Shown: positions 28,115-37,837 of the stretch, piece after piece
How the letters are laid out: the number at the start of each line of letters is the position of its first letter
Position numbering within the stretch: position 1 is the stretch's first letter
Made by a program: the position numbers and the translations under genes
Source: Sulfurimonas sp.
GTDB taxonomy: Bacteria; Campylobacterota; Campylobacteria; Campylobacterales; Sulfurimonadaceae
Length of the DNA: 58,048 nucleotides
Direction: 5' to 3'
Assembly: GCA_026996295.1 (NCBI GenBank)
Contig: JALWLL010000031.1
Location: 1-58,048, forward strand
Notes under the pieces: model-generated
What the model was told of the DNA's origin: nothing
Seen by the model: the letters and a program-made list of their open reading frames with translations, nothing else
Databases searched by the model: none

Positions 28115-28504
28115 TTACTTTTTTCCCGTAGCGTCAAAAGTTCTTGCAAAACCTTCAAGGTCTTTTTTCTTTAAATCGCCGTTATAAACGATATCTTCAG
28201 GTTTTATGTTCTCATCATTGAGCATTTTTGGAACTGCGTTAGAACCGTTGATAACTTCCATATGTGCATCGAGTTCATCTTCACTGTATGCCATTTGCAT
28301 ATCAGCTGCAACAACATGAGGAATCTCTTCTATTACTCTGAGTTTTTTTAACTCTTCGGCAACACCTTCACCCTCTATGGTGATAATGATTCTTCCTTTT
28401 TCATCATGAAGATGATAATCACACACTTCACACTCTTTTAAACTTTGTACAACTTCATCTAAGTACTTTGGTAATGTTTGAACTACTATACTTGATATAT
28501 TCAT
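28115..28504 (-). CDS. napD: NapD, chaperone for nitrate reductase maturation
   Basis: A 129-residue cytoplasmic protein. The first 80 residues match NapD (MNISSIVVQTLPKYLDEV start, central CDYHLHDEKGRIIITIEGE), which binds the Tat signal peptide of NapA until it has its cofactor. The C-terminal 45 residues are an extension typical of Campylobacterota NapD. It lies downstream of the PAS gene and directly before the small acidic protein. Confidence 0.88.
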   Translation of the reverse strand: MNISSIVVQTLPKYLDEVVQSLKECEVCDYHLHDEKGRIIITIEGEGVAEELKKLRVIEEIPHVVAADMQMAYSEDELDAHMEVINGSNAVPKMLNDENIKPEDIVYNGDLKKKDLEGFARTFDATGKK

Positions 28505-28519
28505 TCTATCTCCTTTGAT

Positions 28520-28966
28520 TTATTGGTATATAACTTTTCTGATATTTTCACCGTTTTGTTGACGTATCTTATCATAGAGTTTTTGATGTTGTAATTTTTT
28601 TTCATAACTTATGGGTGATCTAAGCGATTTATACTCAACAAGCTCACCATCTTTATATACTCCCGAAACAATAGCTTCCACCCAGTAAAAGCCGGTATCT
28701 TTACGAAGATTTTTTACAACACCAACCCATTGTTTTTTATTTTGCAGCGTTTCCCACAGCTCACGAAAAGTAGCACTTGGCATATCGGGATGGCGCACGA
28801 TACTGTGAGGTTTACCTATCAGTTCATCGATATCATAACCGCTAATTTCACAAAAGGTCTCATTGGCGTATGTGATGATTCCGTTAAGGTCTGTTCTTGA
28901 GATGATCAACTCATCATCTGGAACAACTGTTTCAACTAAAAATTCGCTTCTATTAAACTCTTGCAT
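28520..28966 (-). CDS. Single-domain PAS protein inside the nap operon
   Basis: A 148-residue protein made of one PAS domain of the Aer-like type (LNGIITYANETFCEISGY, then KPHSIVRHPDMP and FYWVEAIVSG). There is no output domain. Such PAS domains often bind FAD or haem and sense redox potential. It sits between napL and napD on the same strand with short gaps, so it should be co-expressed with nitrate reductase. It may signal redox state to a chemoreceptor or other partner; this is inference. Confidence 0.88.
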   Translation of the reverse strand: MQEFNRSEFLVETVVPDDELIISRTDLNGIITYANETFCEISGYDIDELIGKPHSIVRHPDMPSATFRELWETLQNKKQWVGVVKNLRKDTGFYWVEAIVSGVYKDGELVEYKSLRSPISYEKKLQHQKLYDKIRQQNGENIRKVIYQ

Positions 28967-28975
28967 GATCCACCT

Positions 28976-29926
28976 TTACTTTATGTTATAAAAGTTTATG
29001 ACTTTGCCGTTATTTGAGGCAAAAAACTTTTTCTCATCAATAAACAATATATGTGTAAGCGTCATTGTATTACCGCCATATGTACCAATCACAGCTTTTG
29101 TTTGGGTATTGAGGAGGGTAATATTGTTGTTTTCATCACTGGAAAAAGCAACTCTTTTACCACTTGGACTCAGACCGACACTGTAGATGATGAATTTGTT
29201 CGATTTATAGTAGGCACTATGTGTTTTTGTATTGTAGATCACCATCCTTCTGTCTTGTCCTGCCGTTGCTATGATAGAGTTTTTATAATCAACCTGAAAA
29301 ACATTATCCAAATTTTTTCCCGAGAGTGTCTTAAAAAGCGTACCGTCTTGTGTGTTATAGATATGAAGATCACCACTCTCATCTGCTATGACAACCTTCT
29401 CTTTTTTTTCATCAAGTGCAAAATCTGAAAATTTAGCTCCAGAAGATTGTGAGAGCCAGTTTTGCTTGTGTTTTTTAATATCATATGAGATGATATCACC
29501 GCTGAGCAGAGCTAAAAGCAATGTGTTGTCATCTATAAATTTTGCTTTTGCTATAGAAAGATAGTCTTGATATGAAATGATCTGTTTCATCTCTTTGCCA
29601 TCATAGATATGTGCCCTTGCGTATCCTTGTTGGGCTTGAGAAAGTAAAAGAACTTTTCCGTGAAGCACATCAACAGAGAAAATTTTTGAATAGACAAGAT
29701 CTCCCATAAAATCAGGAATTTTCTCTACTTTAATCCGCTCAATTATTTTTTTTGTTTGCACATCAAAAACATCAACTTCTCCCGAAGAAGTTGCAGCATA
29801 AAGCTTATTGTCATTTAATACAAGATCATTAACTCCGCCAAATGCTTCATAATGTGCACTCGGAGCTTGAATACTAAGAGCAAACAGTGAATAAACTGAG
29901 AGTAGTAAACTTAACACAAATTTCAT
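28976..29926 (-). CDS. napL: NapL, periplasmic beta-propeller of the nap operon
   Basis: A 316-residue exported protein with a signal peptide (about 1-18) and repeated WD40/PQQ-like beta-propeller blades (for example KLYAATSSGEVDVFD near 42 and KVVIADESGDLHIYN near 197). NapL occurs only in Campylobacterota nap operons and its exact role is unsettled. It overlaps napF by four bases. Confidence 0.87.
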   Translation of the reverse strand: MKFVLSLLLSVYSLFALSIQAPSAHYEAFGGVNDLVLNDNKLYAATSSGEVDVFDVQTKKIIERIKVEKIPDFMGDLVYSKIFSVDVLHGKVLLLSQAQQGYARAHIYDGKEMKQIISYQDYLSIAKAKFIDDNTLLLALLSGDIISYDIKKHKQNWLSQSSGAKFSDFALDEKKEKVVIADESGDLHIYNTQDGTLFKTLSGKNLDNVFQVDYKNSIIATAGQDRRMVIYNTKTHSAYYKSNKFIIYSVGLSPSGKRVAFSSDENNNITLLNTQTKAVIGTYGGNTMTLTHILFIDEKKFFASNNGKVINFYNIK

Positions 29927-30426
29927 TGTAAAACCTCTATTTTAATGGCAGATGTTGGACACCTGCTTATGCAAAATCCACACGCTGTACATTTGTTTTC
30001 ATCTATGCTTGGCATAAACATAGCTTTAAAATCTATGGCATTTTCCAAACATGGATCCTTGCAAGAAAAACACATTGTAGCATTCCAGCTTACACATTCT
30101 TTTGTACTGATGGTTATTTTAGCATCAATATCTCTTTTATACTCCAGATTAAGAACGCCAAACTCACATACTTTTGCACACTCATCACAAAAAGTACATC
30201 CGGATCTTGAGAGATCCAAATAGGGCGTGGCATCCTTGGCGATTTTTATGATTTCTTCTTCACAAACAGTGGCGCATTTTCCTTCACATTTACTACACTC
30301 ATTATGAAAAAGAGATTCTTCCATATAATATGGCGGTCTTAATATAATAATGCTCTCTTGGCTTTTACTGTTTTTTTTCCCAGTAATAGATGAAGCCAGA
30401 GAGCTAAAAAGCTCTCTTCTCTCCAT
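29923..30426 (-). CDS. napF: NapF, iron-sulfur protein of the nap operon
   Basis: A 167-residue cytoplasmic ferredoxin-type protein. Four cysteine clusters are visible: C-x2-C-x3-C-x3-C near 39, CTFCDECAKVC near 77, CFSCKDPC near 119 and CTACGFCISRC near 146, so several [4Fe-4S] centres. NapF is thought to help load the iron-sulfur cluster of NapA in the cytoplasm. It begins three bases after the napB stop and overlaps napL. Confidence 0.9.
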   Translation of the reverse strand: MERRELFSSLASSITGKKNSKSQESIIILRPPYYMEESLFHNECSKCEGKCATVCEEEIIKIAKDATPYLDLSRSGCTFCDECAKVCEFGVLNLEYKRDIDAKITISTKECVSWNATMCFSCKDPCLENAIDFKAMFMPSIDENKCTACGFCISRCPTSAIKIEVLQ

Positions 30427-30429
30427 CGC

Positions 30430-31143
30430 TTAGTGATGTGTCCAAGGACTTACACCGGCAGGTGAATCTGCATTTTTAATATCTTCTGCAGTTACTTTAG
30501 CGGCACTACCTTTAATAGTGTCAAGTTCATCAGTGAACGCTTCTCCACTCCATCGTGATCTTTCGGCGCCATCTGGAGCTATATAAGCAGCTTCAAATGT
30601 GTTTTCAACCGCAAGATTACCTTGAGATTGAGGAGCATGACATTGTGAACAGTTAAATCTAGCACCCTGTAGGTGAGAAGTCTCTTTGATAGATACTTCA
30701 TTTTTATAGTTATCAATACTTTTTTCAAACTTTTTACCGTCAAATTTATGTTTTGGTCTAAAGTTTGTAAAGTGAGAAACCGGAATCGGTGTTGCTCCTA
30801 CAGAACTTGCAACATCAGGCATATGGCAACCAACACATTGGTTAGCACCGATTTTGATCGGAAGCATACCCTCTGTAGAGTGTGGGATCATAGGTGGAGC
30901 ATCTTGAAAAGCTCTTTTGAACTTCTGGCTCGTACCCGGATCAGCATTGACATACTCTGTTTTTGCTGCTGCTGTATCAACTTCTTGATAAAGGTCAGTC
31001 TTTCTTAACCCTAAAGACTCCTCAGATATAGTTGGTGCTATTTTCGCTTCTTTTGCCGGTGTTGCAGAAGTAGCTTCGCCACAACCAACAATTAGTAGTG
31101 CCGCAGCAGCTAAACCAATTGTTATTTTACTTATTGTTTTCAT
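30430..31143 (-). CDS. napB: NapB, diheme electron-transfer subunit, predicted lipoprotein form
   Basis: A 237-residue diheme cytochrome that passes electrons to NapA. The haem sites are CVGCH (near 104) and CSQCH (near 166). The ATG at 31143 is chosen over an upstream start at 31164 because GGAGAG lies just before it. Unlike standard soluble NapB, the N-terminus ends in a lipobox (LIVGC, cysteine near residue 21), so it is probably lipid-anchored. It is also longer than typical NapB (about 150-180 aa) because of added N- and C-terminal stretches. Confidence 0.92.
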   Translation of the reverse strand: MKTISKITIGLAAAALLIVGCGEATSATPAKEAKIAPTISEESLGLRKTDLYQEVDTAAAKTEYVNADPGTSQKFKRAFQDAPPMIPHSTEGMLPIKIGANQCVGCHMPDVASSVGATPIPVSHFTNFRPKHKFDGKKFEKSIDNYKNEVSIKETSHLQGARFNCSQCHAPQSQGNLAVENTFEAAYIAPDGAERSRWSGEAFTDELDTIKGSAAKVTAEDIKNADSPAGVSPWTHH

Positions 31144-31144
31144 T

Positions 31145-31972
31145 TTACTCTCCCGTTTTTTCATTATCTGCTAATTTTCTGATTGAAAAACCCAAAGCAT
31201 CATCATCACATACTTCTATACATCTTGCACAGTTTGTGCATTCTCCAGATAGTACAGGTAAACTTTCTTTACCAATCATATGCAATACTTGACGCTCAGG
31301 ACAAACAGTTTTACATTTCATACACAAAGTACAATTCTCTTCTGAGTGATGCACCCTGATGAGACTAAATTTACCTATAAGTGAATAAAACCCGCCAAGT
31401 GGACATACATGACCACACCAGCCGTTTTTTAGAACAAATAGGTCAAAAAGAAAAATGATAAGCATTGCTGCCCAACCAAAACCTAAACCAAATACAATAC
31501 CTCTGTGAACCATAGATATAGGACTGATAAACTCAAATGCCGTTATACCCATGATTGCAGATATAATCAGACTCAGAGCTAATATCCAGTATCTCATATT
31601 TCTTGATGCCGGCTGTTTATTTTGAACCCGGTCAATCTCCAGTTTTCTTCTTAGATAATTTGCCGCATCTGTTATCATGTTTATAGGGCATACCCAACTA
31701 CAAAAGGCGCGACCGCCTATAAGTAGATAAAACACAGTGATAACTGCCACTCCAATAAGCAAATCAGTTGCCAGTGCCGCACCTGCTGCTAACATTTGCA
31801 GTGCTGCATACGGATCACTCATCGGTACAAAGTCTAAAAATCTAGATGAACTCAAATTTCCCATAAGGACAGTCCATCCCCAGGCATTTGCTCCAAAGTA
31901 TAGTAACAGCAAAGAGATCTGGGTAAATCTTCTTAAAATCAGGTATCGGTAATTATTCCAAAGAGTATTCAT
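31145..31972 (-). CDS. napH: NapH, membrane quinol dehydrogenase subunit
   Basis: A 275-residue inner-membrane iron-sulfur protein that with NapG takes electrons from menaquinol. It has four or five membrane segments, the loop motifs CSWVCP (near 92) and CGHVCP (near 184), and two ferredoxin clusters near the C-terminus (CTLCMKCKTVC and CTNCARCIEVC). It overlaps napG by one base, and its stop lies inside the napB ribosome site. Confidence 0.95.
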   Translation of the reverse strand: MNTLWNNYRYLILRRFTQISLLLLYFGANAWGWTVLMGNLSSSRFLDFVPMSDPYAALQMLAAGAALATDLLIGVAVITVFYLLIGGRAFCSWVCPINMITDAANYLRRKLEIDRVQNKQPASRNMRYWILALSLIISAIMGITAFEFISPISMVHRGIVFGLGFGWAAMLIIFLFDLFVLKNGWCGHVCPLGGFYSLIGKFSLIRVHHSEENCTLCMKCKTVCPERQVLHMIGKESLPVLSGECTNCARCIEVCDDDALGFSIRKLADNEKTGE

Positions 31973-32790
31973 TAGTATAAATCCTCCAATCCGTCATTTA
32001 AAGAGTCCACAGCACTCTTTTTACTAATATTGGTGGTTGTTTTAATCTCAGAAGCATTTTCTAAGCGCTTCTCATCATTTTTATCCCAACCCTTAATATA
32101 GTAATCCCCGGCTCTTCCTTGTGCAACTTCTCTTGGAAGTACAAATATTGCCGGCTTTTCTGTTACACACGCTCTTTCACAAAGACCACAGCCAGTACAA
32201 GCATCACTATGAACAACCGGTTTTAAAAATGCATGTTTTCCGGTGCGCTCATTTTTTGAATACTCGATCGTTATCGCTTCTCCCAAAATAGGACAGGCTC
32301 TATAACATGCATCACATTGAATACCCCAAAAAGCTATACAACTTTCACTATCGATGACAGCAAGACCCATATCAGCTATGTTTATATCTAGCTTACCATC
32401 GGTTGTTACACTTGCTTCATCGAGCGCACCTGTCGGACATACAGGTACACACGGAATATCTGGACACATATAACAAGGGATATCTCTAGGAATAAAATAT
32501 GGTGTTCCTAGAGGTTTGTTATCACCCGGTTTGGCAAGTAATAGTGTATCGTAAGGACATGCTTCAACGCACAGTCCACACTTGATACAAGTACGTAAAA
32601 AATCATCTTCTTTTATGGCTCCCGGCGGACGAAGTAAAAGCTGAGAGGCCGTGACCTCATCAACATATGCACTCCATACAAAACCACCCAGTGTCGCAAG
32701 ACCGACACCTCGTGCCATATTAAGGATGAATTTTCTTCTATCACTTAATGGTTGTTTTTTCTTTTTTGTTTCAGGTCTGTTTTCGCTCAA
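31972..32790 (-). CDS. napG: NapG, periplasmic iron-sulfur quinol dehydrogenase subunit
   Basis: A 272-residue Tat-exported protein (DRRKFILN signal motif near residue 17) with four [4Fe-4S] binding clusters: CIKCGLCVEAC, CYMCPDIPCVPVC, CDACYRACP and CTGCGLCERAC. It forms the menaquinol-to-NapB electron route with NapH. It follows napA by 29 bp. Confidence 0.95.
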   Translation of the reverse strand: MSENRPETKKKKQPLSDRRKFILNMARGVGLATLGGFVWSAYVDEVTASQLLLRPPGAIKEDDFLRTCIKCGLCVEACPYDTLLLAKPGDNKPLGTPYFIPRDIPCYMCPDIPCVPVCPTGALDEASVTTDGKLDINIADMGLAVIDSESCIAFWGIQCDACYRACPILGEAITIEYSKNERTGKHAFLKPVVHSDACTGCGLCERACVTEKPAIFVLPREVAQGRAGDYYIKGWDKNDEKRLENASEIKTTTNISKKSAVDSLNDGLEDLY

Positions 32791-32819
32791 AACGATACTT
32801 CCCTTTTCCTTTAAATTTG

Positions 32820-35639
32820 TTACGCTTTATAAATTTTTACAGCACATTTTTTATAGTCTGTTTGTTTTGACATAGGACACGTCGCATCTAAACATACTTT
32901 GTTGATGAATACTTTTTCATCAAACCATGGAACAAATACAAGTCCACGTGCCGGTCTATTTCTACCGCGAGTCTCAACTCTTGCTTTTACTCTACCACGA
33001 CGAGATTCAACCCAGCATAGACCACCTTGTTTTAGGCCTTTGTCTTTTGCATCTTGTGGATGCATATAACATAATGCTTCTGGAACCGCACGGTATAGCT
33101 CAGGTACACGCATTGTCATAGTTCCTGAATGCCAGTGTTCTAGTACACGACCTGTACATAACCAAGTGTCATACTCAGCATCCGGCATTTCCGGTGGATC
33201 CATGTATGGGCGAGCAAATATTTTGGCTTTGTTTGGTAAGCCTTTTTTCTTGCTTGTTTTATCTTTACCGGTTAATGTACCGCTTTGGAGTGCTTTTGCA
33301 AGAGTACCGTAGAATGCAAATTCGCCAGTCTCACCATTATTTGTAGCTTTTGCTGCATATGGATCGTATTTTGCGTTAAATCTCCATCCGGTTTCTTTAC
33401 CGTCAACAACCGGCCATTTAAGACCACGAACTTTATGATAAATATTAAACGGTGCAAGGTCATGACCGTGCCCACGAGTAAAAGAAGCATACTCTTCCCA
33501 TAGATATTTTTGGATGAAGAAACCATACCCTTTAAATACTTTACCGTCTGAACCGACAACATTTCTACTGTCACCATACCCTTCAGAGTTATCATAACCC
33601 GCTTGGATAGGATCATTTTGATCAAGCTTGTATGCTTTTGCAACTTTATTTGCAAAAAGGATTTCATACATAGTAGTATCTTCATCATAGCCCATCGCTT
33701 TTGCTTTGTCAATAACACTAGGAAGTGCTTTTTTTCTTGGACCAGATGGTGCATATGCGCCCCATAGATCTTTTACGGTAAATCTTTTTGAAAGTTCAAC
33801 CCATTGCCAAGTATCACTCATAGAATCACCTACAGGAAGTACCTGTTGTCTCCAGTGTTGTGTACGACGCTCAGCATTACCGTATGCTCCCCATTTTTCA
33901 TAGATCATAGCAGAAGGTAAGATAAGGTCTGAAACTTTTGCAGAGATACCAGGGTATCCATCAGAAGTTACAATGAAGTTATCCATTTCACGAGCTGCTT
34001 TGATCCAGTGAGTTGCGCTTGCTGAATCCTGGTAAGGGTTACAAACATTTACCCATGCAAACTTGATGAGACCATCTTCAATATCGCGATGGATTTTCAT
34101 AATGTGCTGTTTACCAACACCATTGAGAGTTCCCTCTGGGATCATCCATTTTTTCTCGGCAATTTTTCTGTGTTTAGGATTTTTCACCATCATATCTGCC
34201 GGAAGTCTGTGTGTAAATGTACCAACTTCACGAGCTGTACCACATGCTGAAGGTTGACCTGTAAGTGAGAAAGCACCTGAACCAGGTCTTGCTTGTTTGT
34301 TAAGCATAAAGTGAACATTGTATGAGAGTGTATTTGTCCAAGTACCACGTGTATGTTGGTTCATACCCATAGTCCAGAAACTTACAACTTTTCTGTTTTT
34401 CTCTACATACAGATCGGCCAATGCTTGAAGTTTTTCTTTGAAGCTTTCAATAGACTCATCAGGGTTACCTTTAGAGATTTTTGCTACATAATCAAGAGTA
34501 TATGGCTCTAATGATTTTTTATACTCTTCAAAAGAGATCTCCCAGTGACCAAGTGTACCCGCAGTGTTTTTCATAGTATCACCGGCTTTGTAGCCATATG
34601 GTGCAAGAGCAGGAGCTTCTTTTTCTGAAACAACTTTACTCATCTCTTTGTTGATAGTTTCCATCTCTTTCGCTGAGTATTTACCATCTTTTAAAGATTT
34701 TTCACCGGCTCTTCTCATACCATAACCGATATTTACCGGTCCAGCTGCAAAGACGATGTGTTTCTTGAGGAAATCCCAGTCAATAGCTTCTGGATGGTTG
34801 TAAACAATTTCACGTGCTATGTAGTTCCACAGAGCCATGTCCGTATTTGGAGAGAAGATGATCTCAATATCTGCTAAGTCAGAAGTTCTGTGTGTATATG
34901 TTTGAATAGATACAACCTTTACACGTTCAGGATCTGAAAGTTTTCTATCTGTAACACGTGACCAAAGGATCGGGTGCATCTCTGCCATATTTGATCCCCA
35001 AGCTACAACAGTGTCTGTAAGCTCAATATCATCATAACAACCAGATGGTTCATCTACACCAAATGTTTGATAAAAACCAACAACTGCCGATGCCATACAG
35101 TGACGAGCATTTGGATCAATTGCGTTTGAGCGGAATCCCGCTTTCATCATTTTTTGGGCTGCATAACCTTCCATAACAGTATATTGTCCGGATGCAAATA
35201 CACCTACACCCTCAGGTCCGCTCTCTTTGAGTGCTTTTTTGATGTGAACTTCCATCTCATCAAAAGCTCTTTTCCATGAAACCGGAGCAAACTTACCCTT
35301 TTTATCAAAGTTTCCATTAGCATCAACTCTTAGTAGAGGTTGAGTGAGTCTGTCCGCACCATACATGATTTTTGCATTAAAGTAACCTTTAATACAGTTA
35401 AGTCCTCTATTTACCGGAGCTGCAGGGTCTCCTTTAACAGCAACAATCTTACCGTTTTTCGTTGCCATCATGATACCACAACCGGTACCACAAAAACGAC
35501 ATGCTGCTTTGTCCCATCTCCAGCCGCCTTCAGCTGTATTAGCCGCTGCTTCGAGCTCCGACGGTACACTCATACCTATCGCTGCTGCTGCAGATGCTGC
35601 CGCTGAACTTTTAAGAAATTCTCTTCTTGAAAGTGACAT
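32820..35639 (-). CDS. napA: NapA, periplasmic nitrate reductase catalytic subunit
   Basis: A 939-residue molybdenum enzyme that reduces nitrate to nitrite. It has a Tat signal (SRREFLK near residue 4), an N-terminal [4Fe-4S] site (CRFCGTGCG, fourth cysteine in NCIKG) and the molybdenum-ligating cysteine in ARHCMASA near 181. Length fits Campylobacterota NapA. AGGAG lies just before the ATG. The promoter region upstream holds a CRP/FNR-type palindrome, so expression is probably under the regulator encoded at 36846-37511. Confidence 0.97.
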   Translation of the reverse strand: MSLSRREFLKSSAAASAAAAIGMSVPSELEAAANTAEGGWRWDKAACRFCGTGCGIMMATKNGKIVAVKGDPAAPVNRGLNCIKGYFNAKIMYGADRLTQPLLRVDANGNFDKKGKFAPVSWKRAFDEMEVHIKKALKESGPEGVGVFASGQYTVMEGYAAQKMMKAGFRSNAIDPNARHCMASAVVGFYQTFGVDEPSGCYDDIELTDTVVAWGSNMAEMHPILWSRVTDRKLSDPERVKVVSIQTYTHRTSDLADIEIIFSPNTDMALWNYIAREIVYNHPEAIDWDFLKKHIVFAAGPVNIGYGMRRAGEKSLKDGKYSAKEMETINKEMSKVVSEKEAPALAPYGYKAGDTMKNTAGTLGHWEISFEEYKKSLEPYTLDYVAKISKGNPDESIESFKEKLQALADLYVEKNRKVVSFWTMGMNQHTRGTWTNTLSYNVHFMLNKQARPGSGAFSLTGQPSACGTAREVGTFTHRLPADMMVKNPKHRKIAEKKWMIPEGTLNGVGKQHIMKIHRDIEDGLIKFAWVNVCNPYQDSASATHWIKAAREMDNFIVTSDGYPGISAKVSDLILPSAMIYEKWGAYGNAERRTQHWRQQVLPVGDSMSDTWQWVELSKRFTVKDLWGAYAPSGPRKKALPSVIDKAKAMGYDEDTTMYEILFANKVAKAYKLDQNDPIQAGYDNSEGYGDSRNVVGSDGKVFKGYGFFIQKYLWEEYASFTRGHGHDLAPFNIYHKVRGLKWPVVDGKETGWRFNAKYDPYAAKATNNGETGEFAFYGTLAKALQSGTLTGKDKTSKKKGLPNKAKIFARPYMDPPEMPDAEYDTWLCTGRVLEHWHSGTMTMRVPELYRAVPEALCYMHPQDAKDKGLKQGGLCWVESRRGRVKARVETRGRNRPARGLVFVPWFDEKVFINKVCLDATCPMSKQTDYKKCAVKIYKA

Positions 35640-35729
35640 ATTTTCTCCTATTTGATAATTTTTGAAAAAGGAAGCAATTTCAAAAACTGCTATTTTCCAA
35701 CTTTGTTAAGGTGTCCATTAACGGTTTAT

Positions 35730-35735
35730 ATACTA
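35730..35735 (-). promoter_or_regulatory. -10 element of the nap operon promoter
   Basis: On the minus strand the hexamer reads TAGTAT. It would place transcription start near 35723 and give a leader of about 84 bases before napA. The activator palindrome at 35752-35777 is then centred 41.5 bp upstream. Confidence 0.5.
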
Positions 35736-35751
35736 TCACTTTGGAGTAACA

Positions 35752-35777
35752 AAATCTTTGACTTATGTCAAAGATTT
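35752..35777. promoter_or_regulatory. CRP/FNR-family operator of the nap operon
   Basis: AAATCTTTGAC (35752-35762) and its exact reverse complement GTCAAAGATTT (35767-35777) flank TTAT. The core TTGAC-N4-GTCAA resembles FNR/NssR-type sites. Its placement at -41.5 relative to the inferred start is that of a class II activator. Confidence 0.7.
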
Positions 35778-35832
35778 AAATAATTTTATTAAGATTAGTT
35801 TTATTTATATAAGGTGTAGATTTTTGTAGCAC

Positions 35833-36846
35833 TTAAGTAACTGTGTCTTGACATGATTTTGTAAGTTTCTCAAGTTCCTCTTTGAGATTTTGCAACCTTT
35901 TTGTTGAATTTATAAGATCTTCTGTAGATTCTATGACAATATCTTCACTGTTATTAAGATGTTTTGAGATCATAGAAGTGTCTTTAAGCTCATTCAAAAT
36001 AGTGTCAAATTCATCTGTGAGCTCTTCTAGTTTTTGTGATGCCTGTTGCGACTGTAGTAAGGCTTCGCTGGAATAATCAACAGCAGAGTTTATCTTTTGA
36101 ATAAAACAGTTGATCGTATCACTCACCTCAACGATTTCAACTTCAACTTCACTCTCCTCTTTTATCTTGATTGGTTCTAGTTTATTTCCATTATTGCTGA
36201 CAAGTTTTTTAGAATATTGCATAAACTCATCTACATGTGATTCTATGGTTCTGAGTTGAAGCAGGGCATAAATGAAAACAAGCAAAAGAGTAAATCCCGA
36301 AGCATACTGAAACATTTTTATAAAGTTTGTTTTTTCTTCACTGTAGTCTGTGTACATGGTTACAAGTTTGTCCACTTCATCAAGTAAGATTGTATTTTCT
36401 TTATATATTTTAGTGACTATATTTTCAAGTTCAGTTTTTCTGTTGACCCCTGAATTTGTAAATATTTTAAAATTTTGGATATCTTCATAAAATTTTTCCC
36501 ATTTTTTATTTACTTCTAGAAGTTGTTGAGAGATCTTATGAGTTGGAACTGAAGGGATCTCTTTATCTTGAGAACCGTGTCTTAGGATATTTAGGCCTCT
36601 TATGAATTCATCTACGGCAGAGTTGAGTTCGTAAAAGTCTTTGCTGTTTGTATAGTGGATATAAAAAACATTTTTTGCTATTTTTTGTGTGAGCATTCTT
36701 TGTTTTCCAACAATATTGACAACCAAAGCATCTTTTGTATTTTGTTTGTTGAGATATATGGTTGTTGTAATTACACTTAACATTAAGATAATCAAGATGG
36801 AGCCAAGAAGTTTTATTTTGGTACGTATTTTATTTGGTTTTCTCAT
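35833..36846 (-). CDS. Membrane nitrate/nitrite sensor-like protein without kinase domain
   Basis: A 337-residue protein with membrane segments near 12-30 and 178-197. The enclosed periplasmic domain begins with a P-box (VVNIVGKQRMLTQKIAKN), the nitrate-binding signature of NarX/PilJ-type sensors. The cytoplasmic part is about 135 residues of predicted coiled coil with no histidine kinase, HAMP-signalling or GGDEF domain. It overlaps the stop of the CRP/FNR regulator gene by one base and lies directly upstream of the nap operon. It probably senses nitrate or nitrite and acts through a partner protein. Confidence 0.8.
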   Translation of the reverse strand: MRKPNKIRTKIKLLGSILIILMLSVITTTIYLNKQNTKDALVVNIVGKQRMLTQKIAKNVFYIHYTNSKDFYELNSAVDEFIRGLNILRHGSQDKEIPSVPTHKISQQLLEVNKKWEKFYEDIQNFKIFTNSGVNRKTELENIVTKIYKENTILLDEVDKLVTMYTDYSEEKTNFIKMFQYASGFTLLLVFIYALLQLRTIESHVDEFMQYSKKLVSNNGNKLEPIKIKEESEVEVEIVEVSDTINCFIQKINSAVDYSSEALLQSQQASQKLEELTDEFDTILNELKDTSMISKHLNNSEDIVIESTEDLINSTKRLQNLKEELEKLTKSCQDTVT

Positions 36847-37511
36847 TACTGTGCACCTTTATATATATTTTGAAGTTCCTCATGATTGAGGATTATAATG
36901 GATGAGTTTTCAATATCGATCACTTCACTTCTTTTGAGTTTTTTCAGTACTCTTGAGAGTGTCTCGGGCTGAATATGGAGCATAAAAGAGACCTCCTGTC
37001 GTTTGAGTTTGTTAAACATTTGCAAGTCGGAACTAAGCATAAATGCAACTTTTGCCGTAGCATCAAATACAAGTTCTCTGTTAACAACGCAGTGGAGCTG
37101 TTGAGTTTTTAAAAGTATCTCATTGATAAATTCGTTATTAAGAATATTTTTCGATAAAAAGTGTTTTTTCAGTTCTAAAAAGTCGATCTCCAAAATAACA
37201 CTTTCTTCCATGAACTCAGCGTTTGAAAAACAGTGAATCATATCATCGTCAAGTGTTGTGAGTTCTGAGATCATAGAGTTTTTGTAGATATGATATAAGA
37301 AAATTTCATTGTCAAATTTATCTATTTTATAGACTTTCAGTAAGCCTGATGCAAGAAAAAAAATCTTATTGAAGGTATCATTTTCATAATATAAAATAGA
37401 GTTTTTAGGGTGTTTTGTAAGGGTTGAAATATTGTTGATGATACTTAATTGATCCTCATTAAGTGACTTAAAAAAATTAAGTTCTTTAATATATTGTAGT
37501 TTTTCGCTCAT
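36846..37511 (-). CDS. CRP/FNR-family transcriptional regulator
   Basis: A 221-residue regulator with an N-terminal cyclic-nucleotide-binding-like fold (about 15-130) and a C-terminal winged helix. The recognition helix is in the segment QPETLSRVLKKLKRSEV near 180-196. The N-terminal FNR cluster cysteines are absent, so it is not an oxygen-sensing FNR; it resembles NssR/Dnr-type regulators of nitrogen-oxide response. It is coupled to the nitrate sensor gene and close to the nap operator. Confidence 0.88.
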   Translation of the reverse strand: MSEKLQYIKELNFFKSLNEDQLSIINNISTLTKHPKNSILYYENDTFNKIFFLASGLLKVYKIDKFDNEIFLYHIYKNSMISELTTLDDDMIHCFSNAEFMEESVILEIDFLELKKHFLSKNILNNEFINEILLKTQQLHCVVNRELVFDATAKVAFMLSSDLQMFNKLKRQEVSFMLHIQPETLSRVLKKLKRSEVIDIENSSIIILNHEELQNIYKGAQ

Positions 37512-37519
37512 TATTATGG

Positions 37520-37837
37520 TTATTTCTCTAAAAACTGTTTAAGTTCTAAGTATTCTTCTTCAATGGTTTTCATATTTTCGAGCATCTTGATCTCATCAAT
37601 TCCTGTATTTTCCTGCAAGAACTCTTCTCTCCATTGTATGTTTTTACTTAGCTCATCGAGCCCTGTTGTTACATATTCGAGCATTTTATCGATCTCTACA
37701 CCGTTGATCATCCCCTTGGTATCAGCCTTGTAAAATAATAATGCATACTCTCCCATCTCCTGGGAATATCGAAAATCATCGGCAATATTTTTTATAATCT
37801 CTTGTACTCTTTTGTTTTTAAATTCTCGTTTTGCCAT
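37520..37837 (-). CDS. Small helical protein, unknown function
   Basis: A 105-residue soluble protein, highly charged and predicted all helical, with no cysteines and no known motif. It starts at an ATG and ends eight bases before the regulator start, so it is the first gene of a probable three-gene unit with the regulator and nitrate sensor. I see no function. Confidence 0.65.
   Translation of the reverse strand: MAKREFKNKRVQEIIKNIADDFRYSQEMGEYALLFYKADTKGMINGVEIDKMLEYVTTGLDELSKNIQWREEFLQENTGIDEIKMLENMKTIEEEYLELKQFLEK

Noticed and set aside
35705-35722. GTTAA-N8-TTAAC inverted repeat near the nap transcription start
   Set aside because: Short A+T-rich arms and a position downstream of the promoter; not convincing as an operator.
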